A stretch of DNA of 64,000 nucleotides, taken from positions 17,252,957 to 17,316,956 of the forward strand of contig OY986965.1 of assembly GCA_963920575.1 (NCBI GenBank), in the 5' to 3' direction. Under the pieces are notes generated by a model. It saw nothing but the letters and a program-made list of their open reading frames with translations. It was not told where the DNA came from and did no database searches. The position numbers were made by a program, and so were the translations under genes. Of this stretch, positions 45,695-56,294 are shown piece by piece. Source of the DNA: Narthecium ossifragum (Eukaryota; Streptophyta; Magnoliopsida; Dioscoreales; Nartheciaceae). The first letter of the stretch is position 1. Each line of letters begins with the position of its first letter.

Positions 45695-47381
45695 ACCTAA
45701 CAACCTTAAAAAGAATTTCATCCCAAAATTCAAGGTTGAAGCCGGGGAAAAAGAAACAACTAAGCCTACCTGCACAAACAAGGCTACAATTGGGGGCGCC
45801 AACGCCCACAACAAGAAATATACCTGCGGAGGTGAACAGTCGGGGAAACTCCCGACACATGTGATCCTCTCGCTCCCAAGTCAGACTCTCTGCACTACCA
45901 TGCCTCCATCTGACCATGACCAACGGTAACGATCTTCCTCTGAGCACTTGATCCCATCTGTCCAAGATCTGCACTGGCTGCTCTATATAGGTGGCGTCCT
46001 CCTCCACCTCAATGTCGTCGTGTCTGATCACCTGAGAAGGATCTGGAATATACTTCCTAAGCATAGATACGTGGAAGGTGGGGTGGACTGCTGACATGTG
46101 CGGAGGTAGAGCTAACTGGTAGGCGACTGCTCCAACGCGCCTGACGATCTCAAAAGGACCCGTGAACCTCGGCGCTAGCTTGCCCCTGCTACCAAACCTG
46201 ATCGATCCTCTGCGCGGGGACACCTTCAGTAGCACTCTGTCGCCAACTGCGAACTCCAGGGGTCGTCGCCTGCGGTCTGCGTAGCTCTTCTGCCTGCTCT
46301 GCGCTGTCAGAAGCCTCTGCCTGATCTGAGACAGCCTCTCTGATGACTGCCTGATTATGTCCGGACCGGTAAGGGACGCCTCCCCAACCTCCGTCCAACA
46401 CACCGGTGAGCGACACGGTCTGCCGTACAATGCCTCAAAGGGTGCAAAACCCAAACTGGCCTGAAAGCTGTTGTTGTAGGCAAACTCCACCAAAGTCACG
46501 TGATGCTCCCAGGTACCTCCAGCGTCTAGCGCACATGCTCTGAGCATGTCCTCCAAGATCTGGATAGTCCGCTCCGACTGCCCGTCTGTCTGAGGGTGGA
46601 AAGCTGTGCTGAACGTCAGTGCTGTCCCCAAGGAGTCCTGAAAGCTGCTCCAGAACCTACCGGTGAATCTGGGATCTCTATCTGACACTATCAACACTGG
46701 GATGCCGTGCAGTCGTACCACCTCTTCGATGTACCTCTGGCTCAGTCTGGCAACTGGATCTGTCATCGTCATGGGGAGGAAATGAGCTGAGTTGGTCAGT
46801 CGATCGACGATGACCCAAATCGCATCATTCCCCCTCAGTGACCTGGGTAGCCCGGTGACGAAGTCCATAGCCATATGTTCCCACTTCCACTCTAGCACTG
46901 GAAGTGGCTGCAACAAACCTGGGGTCCGCCTGTGCTCTGCCTTCACCTTCTGACAGGTGAGGCATCTGGAAACGAACTCAGCTACTGACCTCTTCATCCC
47001 GCACCACCAGAACTGTCGGCGAAGATCGTGGTACATCTTGGTGCTCCCGGGGTGAACGGCGAAACAGGAGTGGTGGAACTCGTGAAGGATCTCCTCCCAC
47101 AACGCCAGGTCTGCTGGAACTGCGACTCTGCCTCTGAAGAGTAGACCACTATCTACTGACACTGTCCAACCCTCAACCGCTTGCTCGGTGCCGACCACAG
47201 CATGGGTCTCCACGAGCTCTGGGTCCCCAGCCTGTGCCTCGATCACTCTGGCCAAAAGAACTGGAATGCTGCGAACAGCATACAAGAAGCCACCTATCGC
47301 CCGGTCCTCGAAGTCAAGCCCGAACTGACTAACTGTCTCTAGCATCTGCCACTGCCGAGCTGACATTGCCGCCAAGGTCAC
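45690..47381 (-). pseudogene. B integrase with chromodomain-like tail
   Basis: The minus-strand frame has about 563 codons. It shows the HHCC finger (FHHSCFAVHP to [11 protein letters not shown]), [18 protein letters not shown] and DGQSERTIQ as the DDE core. It then has [12 protein letters not shown] and a chromodomain-like VMVRWRHGSAESLTWE. The frame runs past the usual end and stops at the LTR border. At its start it is out of frame with RNase H (junction near 47380), so one indel separates them. The integrase part itself has no internal stop and is the best-preserved coding stretch of this element. Confidence 0.92.
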
Positions 47382-48841
47382 TCTGCGTCTGCTACGACGT
47401 TTGCCTTACCAGGGTGGTAATGCAACTCGAAGTCGTAGTCCTCTAAAAGCTCCATCCACCGCCGCTGCCTGAGGTTGAGATCACGCTGAGTAAACACGTG
47501 CCTCAAACTCTTATGATCAAAGTACAACGAGAACCGCTCACCGTAGAGGTAGTGCCGCCACGTCTTCAGAGAGAAGACAACCGCTGCAAGCTCGAGATCG
47601 TGGACTGGGTAGTTTCTCTCATGGGTCTTCAGCTGCCTGGAACCATAGGCCACCACATGGCCCTCCTACATAAGCACACAGCCTAGACCCTCCCCACTGG
47701 CGTCGCAATAGACACTGTAGCCGACGCCTCGCTCTGGAACTATAAGGATCGGTGCACTCGTCAGCCTGGTCCTCAACTGGATGAAAGCCTGCTCGCACGC
47801 CTCGTCCCAAACAAATGGGACCGCCTTCTGTGTCAACCTGGTCAGCGGCCCTGCAACCCTAGAGAAGTCCCGCACGAACCTCCTGTAGTAACCCGCCAAG
47901 CCGAGGAAGCTGCGGACCTCGAACACTGTCGCCGGTCTCTGCCACTGTAGCACTGCCTCGATCTTGGTCGGATCAACTGAAATGCCTGCCGCTGACACCA
48001 CGTGCCCCAGAAACTGCACCTCAGGAAGCCAGAACATACATTTTGAGGCCTTGGCATATAGCCTATGCCCCCTCAACAACTGCAACACTGTCCTCAGATG
48101 CTGCTCGTGCTCCTCTGCGGTACGTGAGTAGACTAGGATGTCGTCGACGAAAACCACCATGAACTGATCTAAGTACGGTCGGAAGACCCTCTGCATCAGA
48201 TCCATGAACGCCGCTGGTGCATTCGTCAAGCCAAACGGCATCACCGTGAACTCGTATAACCCGTACCTCGTACGAAAAGCCGTCTTCGGGATGTCACAAT
48301 CCCAAATCCTCAACTAGTGATAGCTGGTACGAAGATCGATCTTCGAAAAGACCGAAGAGCCTCGGAGCTGGTCGAACAAGTCATCGATCCTCGGCATCGG
48401 ATACTTGTTCTTCACCGTCACCCTGTTCAACTTCCTGTAATCAATGCAAAGACGAAGCGTACCGTCCTTCTTCTTTGCGAACAATACAGGAGCTGCCCAA
48501 GGTGACGTGCTGGCACGGATGAAACCTCTGCTGATCAACCCGTCCAGCTGGACCCTCAGCTCCCTCTGCTCTGCTGGTGCCATCCTGAAAGCTGGCAGAG
48601 AGATCGGCCCGGTACCCGGTACAAGATCTATCTGGAAGTCTACTGCTCTGGAAGGAGGAAGGCCCGGTAGCTCGTCTGGGAAGACGTCAGCAAACTCACA
48701 AACTACTGTAGGCAAACTGCCCTCTCGACTGCCCTCTGCAGCGAACAAGGAAAGGCGCGCCAGTAAAGCTGACAACTGGCCCTCGCACCTGGGAAAGCAA
48801 CCACACAAGAGGGAATCGGGCGACTGGCGATCCCCCAACAA
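47378..48841 (-). pseudogene. B RT and RNase H, two internal stops
   Basis: RT includes [19 protein letters not shown] and FVDD at 48140-48151. RNase H includes [12 protein letters not shown] and [15 protein letters not shown]. In-frame TAGs lie at 48314-48316 and 47666-47668, each replacing a Gln codon when compared with chromo-1. Both are explicable by single C-to-T changes. The frame is otherwise continuous. Confidence 0.92.
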
Positions 48842-49905
48842 GACGAATCAAGCGCCGTCAGGTGTCCAAGCAGTCACCCTACGACGGCCACAGTCGATGA
48901 CGGCTCGGTATGCAGTCAGCCAATCCATACCAAGAATCACGTCGAACCCGACCATGTCTAGCACCCGAAGGTCTAGAAAGACACGGAGGCCCCCAACCTC
49001 CAACTCGCAGGAACGGCAGATCAACTAAACACGAGCCCCTCTGCCGACGGGTGTGTCTAAGTGCAGTGTGACTCCAAGTGGCTCAGTCTCTAGCCCTAGC
49101 GATGCCACATAGTCGCTAGGTACAAAGGAATGAGACGCCCCAGAATCTATCAGAACATCTACAAATGAACTGAAAAGCTGGAAGGTACCTCTGAGAACAG
49201 GAGGGTCAAATGGGGCTGGTGGAAGCGCTAGAGTCTGCTGGGGTGGCGGGTACTGGTAGGGCTGAAAAGGTGGCTGAACAAAGTCTGGGTACTCGCGGTC
49301 TGGAAGTGCGTACACTCCCCCTCTGGGTCCGCCTCGACCTCCGCCGCGACTTCTGCCTCTCCCGACTCTTGGTGTCCGCCCACCTCCGCCTGCTCCGCCA
49401 CGAGCGAACTGTGCCCTCAACGTCGGACAGTCTCGGCGAAAGTGCCCTGTCTGCCGGCACTCAAAGCACACAGGAGGTCCAAGCGCCAGCTGCTGGCTCT
49501 GGCCTCCTCCGGACGTCTATCCCTGAGGCCCAGCCGGAAGAAGTGGCTGGCCTCCCTGCCTGGGCTGCTGCTGGTACTTGGGTGGGTAACGGTGGTATGG
49601 CTTCTGGCGTCGCGGGTATCTCTGCTGCCTCCACGAACCTCTCCTGCCCTGAGCTGCTCTCTGTGGCTGTCCTCCGCCACTGGTACTCGCAGACAATGCA
49701 GGCTGGACTGCCCTGGGCCCCGGCTCCTGCAACTGAGCCTCAACTGCCAAGGCACAGTCCAGCACCTCTGCGTACGTGCTAGTGCGCTGAGCCGTGATCA
49801 GCCACCTGAGCTCGGGCCTAAGCCCCCACTGGAACTGCTCAGCTCTGGCAAGAGGGTCCGCCGACACCGCTCTGGCAAATCTGGCAAGTCTGGTGAACCT
49901 AGCAT
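48842..49905 (-). pseudogene. B gag C-terminus and protease, truncated
   Basis: On the minus strand: capsid end (RFTRLARFARAVSADPLA), zinc knuckle CFECRQTGHFRRDC near 49430-49471, and protease [12 protein letters not shown] near 49145. Stops occur at about 49517, 49025 and 48846, all in one frame. The element is cut off at about 49905, leaving gag without its N-terminal half. Confidence 0.88.
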
Positions 49906-50434
49906 GCAAGATCTAGCTACTCGAAGTGTGGCCTCTATTTCTAGGTCCAAAGATTCCAACGGATTATGTAGGGATTGTCTGCCTTGCATGCAAGATCACA
50001 TAAAAAGAGAAAAACAGAATAGAATATTAGAAGGAGAGGACAAAACCCGGCAAACAACAATTGAAACGAAAAGGTTTGAAGCAAAAAGGCTTAGCTGACT
50101 GTGCAGTTCCGATCGGTCAGTTTCCAGTCCGATCGGTCGCTCCAGACCGCAACTCCTTCACTCGAAGGCCACTTCAAAGCAGATGGCGAAGTCCGATCGA
50201 TCGGATTCAAGTCCGACCGGTCGCTCCAGGTGTCTGGCGAGTTGTGTTTTTCTTCAAGAAAAATCCGTTCCAATGCTGCAAAAATTCCCAAAAATTGTCA
50301 GAAAAATCCTAAAAAATGTAAAATAAAGTAAAGAAAAATAAAAATCTAACTACGCTCAGAACAAAGAATTCAGAGAAAATTAAATCGATACTCCGTTGTA
50401 AATCAAAAGATTCCCCGGCAACGGCGCCCAAAAT
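49906..50434 (-). other. D leader and primer binding site (tRNA-Asp)
   Basis: Leader DNA matches that of E (56090-56294 plus 57211-57524). It contains CCGATCGGTC-type palindromes at 50109-50230. TCCCCGGCAACGGCGCC at 50412-50428 is the reverse complement of an Asp-tRNA primer site with one extra G. Confidence 0.8.
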
Positions 50435-51877
50435 TGATCGCTCACAAACGCGTCGTTAAAAACGTTGCAAACTCAATCAAGAATAAAATTTATAAACCCT
50501 CATTCCGAATACTAATCTATGGGGTAGAATAGTGATAAAATACGGGATCGAACCACGGGGAAACTTTGATTACGAAGGAGAAATCAAAATTAAATCTCGG
50601 AACTCTAAATCTAAAGCGAAAGGGATTGATTAGGGATTTTGGAAACTGATTAATTAAAACTAATAAGAAAGCGATGTAAAAAGATTGAAATATATTAATG
50701 AGAGAAAACCTAGGGATTACTCAATCCACTTTAGTTTCACTTCCTTGTAGTCACTAGTTATCATCTTGTTTTCTTGTCTAGACATTATAGATTCACAATT
50801 TCTTAAGCTTACATGAATCCCTAAAATAAGATAAGTGTTTTTCAAAGGCATATTTTATCTTCGATTAGCATAGATTGTCTTCGGGATAACCTTAGCACAA
50901 GCTATTTTCACTAAGCATAAAATATCTCATCGGTTATTCACAAACCACATAAAAACCATCCTATAGATCTCTACCATCAATCACCGAAATCAAGTAGGAC
51001 TGAAAATACGTTAAGGAACTCTGTTTCCTCAACTCTTTTATCATTAAAACCAAATCTATAAGATCATGTCCAGAAAAAGAATACAAGATTCAACTAGAAA
51101 AATACAAGGAAGATCTACTAAAGCTTCATGAGATCCCTAAGTATAGAATTAGCTACTCATCTTTGTGATGGAAGCCTTAGATTCGATGAAGAACGATTGG
51201 GATCCACGTTGTAGCTCCATCCTCTCCATAGAATCCTCCAAACCCTAGTTCTCTCTTTTCTCTCTATGGGGACCTCCAATTTTCGGCCAGCAAACACCTT
51301 CTTATAGGTGTATTCCCGGAATTAGGGTTTTGGGTTGAGTTGGACCTCAAGTACAACTCGGATTTCCTAGTTTAAGTCTGACAGCCTCTTCCAGTCACGA
51401 CTGGGTTCAAGCCGTCCAGAATTTGGAAATATCCTCAACATTAAAAATGTAGATTAGGAAGTCTTCTGTCCTGTCCCAAAGAATTTACATTATTTGGACT
51501 TATCTGGAATATTTGATAAATATTATCCTTAGCGTCGACGGACCAATCTCCCAGCATCTGTTTATCTTCATATTCTTGAAAACTGCTATTAATCTGTCCA
51601 GAATCTCGCGAAGTGTCCAACATGAAAGTTGTTTATCTTGAAGTCTTCTATAAGTTCTCCAAATTTTAGGAATTTATAATGTATCTGGAGAATTGGGTGA
51701 ATTCTTTTCAAACTGACAGCTGAGCAGCGTAATTTCCACATATTAGTCTTTTTCTGTATTTTCCAACTTGAATCTTCATTCAACCTGAAATCAATTAACA
51801 AACTATCAAATACAAACACTCTCGGGCTAACAAATGTAAATTAAGGGGTTTAAATATGAACATTTAGTGACTCATCA
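50435..51877 (-). repeat. 5' LTR of element D
   Basis: It spans 1443 bp. The 208 bp next to the primer site (50435-50641) differ strongly from the other D LTR, while the rest is about 95-97% similar. It is followed by GCGGT and repeat G. Confidence 0.88.
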
Positions 51878-52335
51878 GCGGTGCCGGCTGCGGAGAAGAT
51901 GACCGACGGGGAAGAAGGTGGATCAATGGATTATCTGGTGGAATCTACATTAGCTCTACTCCTATGATACTCTACCAACTATTCTTAATAATTCTCTTCT
52001 TCATTCATCATTTTTTTCCTAATATAAACTGCTGAGGTCCTTTTATAGAGACCTTGACAGAGTCCTAATCCAACTAGAAAACCCCATTGCTTAATTAGCA
52101 AGTAATAAGGTTTCAAACTCAACTCAACTTCCTAACTCAAATGGACTCTTAATTAATTCATAACAATCAAATATTAACTAGGACTCAATAAAATATAAAA
52201 GACTAATTTTAAATCCTAATCAAATACTCTAGTTTGAACTAGGAAAGTCCAAGTCAAACTAGGAAAGAGGCTGAACCAGTTTGGTTCCTCTTCTGGGTTC
52301 GGGTCCAGTTGGTCAAGTCGGATCGACTCGTATCA
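51878..52335 (-). repeat. Repeat G, probable LTR segment 3 with TATA box
   Basis: AT-rich DNA. A minus-strand CTCTATAAAAGG (52039-52048) would be the core promoter, and the right end, read on the minus strand, begins TGATACGAGTCGATCC, as an LTR start would. Together with segments 1 and 2 this gives an LTR of roughly 1.06 kb. No palindrome array is visible in it. Confidence 0.45.
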
Positions 52336-52601
52336 AAGACCATGATGAGGAAAACTTAGGGGGAGAGCCTAGACTTCAAGGACATCAAGGTGAATCTTCC
52401 CACACCCGAGCTCGTCGCAACACATCTCAAAGACTTGATGATCTTGAAGCAAGATTGGAAAGAATGGAAGTGAATCAAGGTGACATCAAGACTTCCCCAG
52501 CACAAATCACGGCGAATCAAGCAAAGATGTCAAAGCAACTTGAAGATATTTTTACCTACATCAAAACTGAATTTCCACCGTCCACACCTTCAGTTGATTG
52601 A
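52336..52601 (+). pseudogene. copia-2 env-position ORF, C-terminal coiled coil
   Basis: The frame is open to TGA at 52599-52601. It encodes an acidic segment (DEENLGGEP) and a heptad-like LDDLEARLERMEVNQGDIK, closely matching copia-1. Upstream codons are lost. Retention of the coiled coil in two diverged copies suggests that it was under selection in the family, but two copies are weak evidence. Confidence 0.75.
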
Positions 52602-53173
52602 TTGATCTTATATCCCCAGTCATGGTATTTCTTTTCGATGATGCCAAAGGGGGAGAAAAAGTTGTGTTGAATGTTGAAAACAATTTCCCTACATTTCATA
52701 TTTTTCTACTCTTGTATTTTGGAAAACCTTGTCTTTGAAATACTCTTGTAATCCAAAGTTTTCCGAAATGTTTTTGAATGGAAGTATTGTAAAGCAAGTG
52801 TTGAACTCTTTTAAATGAATGAAAGACAATGTTGTTGTTGGATAATGATAGTTTTGTTAATCATGATACGATATTGGATAATGTTAAGTTGTATTAGTAC
52901 ACATTTTTGAACTCCAATATCCATATGGACTATTCCATGATAGCCAAATTTTCACTTTCTTAAAAGAAGTGAACATGCCATAATCTGAGTTAACTTGTCA
53001 TTATATCTCAAAATTAACTTTTCTTATCCTCTTAGTGATATATGACTTGTGCGCATCTTAAGAATTCGCTTTAGAACACATTCCTTGAAAGAAATGGATG
53101 CATAGATTAAGGGGGAGCCAAAATATTTTATCATCACATTTAAAAGGGTTGTCATCATAAAAAAGGAGGAGAT
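52602..53173 (+). other. copia-2 3' noncoding DNA and polypurine tract
   Basis: AT-rich noncoding sequence resembles 11508-12041. It ends AAAAAGGAGGAGAT, a slightly changed polypurine tract. Confidence 0.7.
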
Positions 53174-53289
53174 TGTTGATCCTAACATTGTTTTGATGAT
53201 GCCAACATACATTAAATGATAAAATATATGTTTAATATTTATTATCCCTTTAATTCAAAGTCTCAAATTCAATATTTAATAAGTTTATG

Positions 53290-53735
53290 TACTGACGATC
53301 ATAGATCGTCCGTGGAGATGCGACGGTCGATCCATGGATCGACCGCGGACGATGCACCATACTTGACAAAATGAAATGTTGCCTCACGGTCGATCGTGGC
53401 ATCGACCCTGAAAGTCATTTTCTTGACAGAGTCTGACGGTCGATGCGACGGTCGATGGACCAGTTGACCGTTAGGTTTGGACCTTGTGTTTTTAAATGTT
53501 GTAGGCTCACGGACGATGCGACGGTCGACCGTGGAGGATGTTGGTGAAAAGTAAAGAAGCGACGGTCGATCGGAGCATCGACCATGGGAAGCTTTTTTCA
53601 CAAGAGAGCCTCACGGACGATGCGACGGTCGATGGGTGGATCGACCGCGGCTCACAAGGCTGAGTTTTTTGTGGATGACGGTCGATGTCACGGTCGACCG
53701 TGACACTTGACGGACGATGCATAGATCGACCGTCA
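53290..53735. repeat. Palindrome array, copia-2 LTR
   Basis: ACGGTCGATC, GATCGACCG and GACGGACGATGC units repeat as in copia-1, but order and number differ. The 24-bp palindrome is present once and imperfect, with the last base changed, near 53322-53345. Confidence 0.8.
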
Positions 53736-53817
53736 GCAACGCGCAGAGTAAAAAACTAGCCGTTGGAGAGTTGCAGAGAGTCGTTGGAGGTCATTTTTGA
53801 GCTGGTTGAAGGCTAGA

Positions 53818-53825
53818 TATAAATA
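53818..53825 (+). promoter_or_regulatory. TATA box of copia-2 LTR
   Basis: AGATATAAATAGTT is a strong TATA match. The corresponding copia-1 site is TATAAGTA, a weaker match, so this copy may preserve the ancestral form. Confidence 0.6.
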
Positions 53826-54314
53826 GTTTTGTGTTGTAAACTTGCCACAACTATTATTCATATTATTGAGATCATCTGAGCAAGTCTTAGCAAGAGTTTC
53901 TACTTATTCTCTTTGAGCTACAACCTTTGTAAGGTCACCAAGCACCGGGAAACTTGGAGGAAAAGCAAGTGGCTGTGATTGTAAGGTACCTTGAGAGTTA
54001 TCCAACAGCAAGTGGCTGTGATTGTAAGGTCACCAAGCACTGGGAAACTTGGAGGAAAAGCTTGTAAAAGATTTGCAAGTAGTGGAACCTCAAGTAGAGC
54101 CTTGAGAGAAGTGGACGTAAACCAAGAGTTGGGTCGAACCACTATAAAATCGGTGCTATCTCTCTAACATTTCCTTGATATTATTCTTGCATGCTATTTT
54201 GCTTTAGTTTCATTTCATCTACAAGCATTTAAGGTGTTAGTTCTCTCCTACCTGATTTTTCCATTAATCTAGTTTTTCGAAAAGAGTCTCATTGACCCCC
54301 CTCTTGGACCTTCA

Positions 54315-56030
54315 GAGGGATCCTTAAGAGCTTCAGGAAAAGGCATTTTAGGTGTGTAGGTGTGTAGGTCAGGTTCATTTTGATCAATTGGATTTGGATC
54401 CACTCGATCAGGAGTGTCATCACTTGGTTGTGGAGCCAGAGACCGACCGGTCGGACCAGACTCTGATCGGTCAGAATAGTTCCAATCGATCGGTTCTGAG
54501 AGCGATCCGTCGCTCTGGGCAATGTCAGGTCGTGTTTCCACTTGCTTACCGTTCCTTAGGGTTACTATAGATTGTGCACTTTCAATGTTTTGGTTAGCAA
54601 TGTGGTGTAGGGCCCTAGGATTGGTCATAGGTTGACTCGGTAAGTGACCCTCTTCTTTCTTGGCTACTGTGTTGGTCAGTTGCCTTAATTGTGTCTCTAT
54701 TTTGGATATGGCTTGTGAATGTAACGCTACAGTTCTTCCAATTTTATCCATGTTAGCATTGATGTTCTTCATACTAGCATTCATACTGGCAAGTGAACTT
54801 ATGATTGTGTCCAAAACCGGCTCAAAGGGTGCTTGTGAAGGAGGTTGAGGTGCAGTTTGTTGATATGGTGCAAAGTACCCTGGGTTAGGATTTGCAGAAG
54901 GTCTAGATAGGTACCGATTTGTGGAAGCATTAGAAGAACTACTCTGTCCTTGGAAGGTACTAGACTGTTGGGGTGGTCTCCAGCTAAAGTTGGGATGGTT
55001 TCGTCAACCTGCATTATACGTATTTGAATACGGATTATTTTCAAGTTTATTGAAACCATACGTCGCATTTGCTTGCTCCTGAACGAATTCAGGAAACGAA
55101 GGAGCCAGTAGATAATCGATAATGTGATGTTCAAGGCTAGAGCACAGTGCACATGTTTGAGGTTGATCCTGAAATGATGAAGGTGCAGGTGATTGACTCA
55201 TTTCCAGTTTATCAAACCTTTTGTTAAGGAGGGCTATTTGGGCAGTAATGGCTTCGAATCTAGAAAGTTCAAAGGTTCCTTTAGTTGTAGGCCAACTCCT
55301 GGGGTTTGTGTATTGTTGTTGGGAATTAATGGAGATTTGTTCATAAAGGTTTCAGAGCTCATCATCATCTTTGTCTAAAGGAATACCCCCATAACAAGCT
55401 TCAAACCTAGTTTTACATCTTTCATTAAGGCCTCTATAAAACTTATGAGTAAATTCTCACTTATCAATATCATGATGGGGACATTTTCTTAAAAGGTCTT
55501 TAAATCTATCCTAAGCATCATAAAAAGACTCATCTTCATATTGAACAAAGGTAAGGATTCAGTCCGAAATTTCTCAGTTTTAATTATGGGAAAGAATTTC
55601 CTTAAAAATGTCTCTTGAAGTTGGTCCCAAGTTGTGATTGAGTGTGCAGGTAAACATTGAAGCCAGTGTTTAGTTTTACCTTTCAAAGAGAATGGGAAAA
55701 GTGTTAACTTAAAGGCATCATCATTAAAGTTCTCCATTTTTAGTATAGCGATGGTATCGATAAAATTATGAATGTGCTCATATGGGTCATCATTACTTAA
55801 ACCATGAAAGTGGAGTAACATTTGAATCGTTTCGGGTCTAATTGCATAGTGTGAGGCTGTGATTGCAGAAGGATCAATGGAAGGAGTGTAAGTATAGGCA
55901 GTTGGCAAGAAGTAATTTGTCAAAGGAACACGTTGAACCCCCCCCCCCCCCCCCCCATTGTTATTATTATTACCTCCCCTTCCAAGATTAGCATTAGGGT
56001 TGATGACATGTCTCTCGTTTTCAGCCATGG
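54315..56030 (-). pseudogene. gag: E gag and linker, fragmented
   Basis: The N-terminal part starts MAENERHVINPNANLGRGG and includes the capsid motif FPFSLKGKTKHWLQCLP and TTWDQLQETFLRKFFP. A poly-C tract encodes a Gly run. Downstream, in a different frame, a knuckle-like CALCSSLEHHIIDY lacks its last Cys, then NPYSNTYN. A third frame has a coiled part (MDTIISSLASMNASMKNIN), IETQLRQLTN, and a linker with GRSLAPQPSDDTP. Several frameshifts separate these parts. Linker codons overlap GATCGGTC palindromes at 54434-54510, so the motif also occurs in coding sequence. Confidence 0.85.
55938..55956. repeat. Poly-C run of about 19 bases
   Basis: This homopolymer lies within the E gag reading frame (poly-Gly on the minus strand). 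It is slippage-prone in replication and in sequencing, so the exact length is uncertain. Confidence 0.85.
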
Positions 56031-56294
56031 TGACAAAGGTCTCGTTAATAGATTGCAAGTTACTCTAGGTCTGCTGATAATTACTCAAAGATTGTTGACC
56101 TAAGCCTCTAGCTTTTTGGAGTGTGGTCTCTAGTTGTAGATTCAAAGGTTCCAGCGGGGTATTTAAGGATCGTCTACCTTGCATGCAAGATAACACAAAA
56201 AGAGAAAAAGAAAACAGAAGATGCGGAGGAGAGGACAAAACCGGGCAAACAACAATTGAAACGAAAAGGCTTGAAGCAAAAAGGATTAGCTGAC

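Larger units (their letters stand above)
43693..49905 (-). mobile_element. Chromovirus B, minus strand, 5'-truncated
   Basis: A 3' LTR (43693-45694) is followed on the minus strand by integrase, RNase H, RT, protease and the C-terminal half of gag up to about 49905, where D leader sequence starts. The 5' LTR, primer site and gag start are gone. It is Tekay/Del-like by the gag, RT and chromodomain-like C-terminus. It is related to chromo-1, with roughly 75-80% similarity in pol by eye. The flank at the LTR end is GTAGA, with no partner. Confidence 0.9.
30121..51877 (-). mobile_element. Athila/Tat-like Ty3 element D, gutted and nested
   Basis: On the minus strand: 5' LTR 50435-51877, Asp-tRNA primer site 50412-50430, leader 49906-50411, lost coding region, 3' noncoding DNA 31561-43550 (interrupted by A1), polypurine tract 31561-31573 and 3' LTR 30121-31560. 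Flanking pentamers GCTGT (left) and GCGGT (right) form a plausible target duplication with one mismatch. Chromovirus B lies where gag-pol should be. No D coding sequence survives. Confidence 0.8.
52336..54314 (+). mobile_element. copia-2: 3' fragment of the copia-1 family
   Basis: It contains the last 89 codons of the env-position ORF, 3' noncoding DNA, polypurine tract and LTR. It follows copia-1 from about 11250 to 13224. The left boundary is directly preceded by GGATCGACTCGTATCA, the same 16 bases that precede the truncated copia-1 LTR at 3676-3691. The right boundary abuts gag sequence of E. Confidence 0.88.
53174..54314 (+). repeat. LTR of copia-2
   Basis: It spans 1141 bp, from TGTTGATCC to GGACCTTCA. 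The array is at 53290-53735 and TATAAATA at 53818-53825, about 80 bp later. A partial duplication of about 98 bp spacing (GGTCACCAAGCACYGGGAAA at 53932 and 54030) has no equivalent in copia-1. Confidence 0.88.

Noticed and set aside
49210..50098. Plus-strand frames of 190 and 218 codons
   Set aside because: They are antisense to the B gag-protease frame, which has zinc knuckle and DSGAS motifs.
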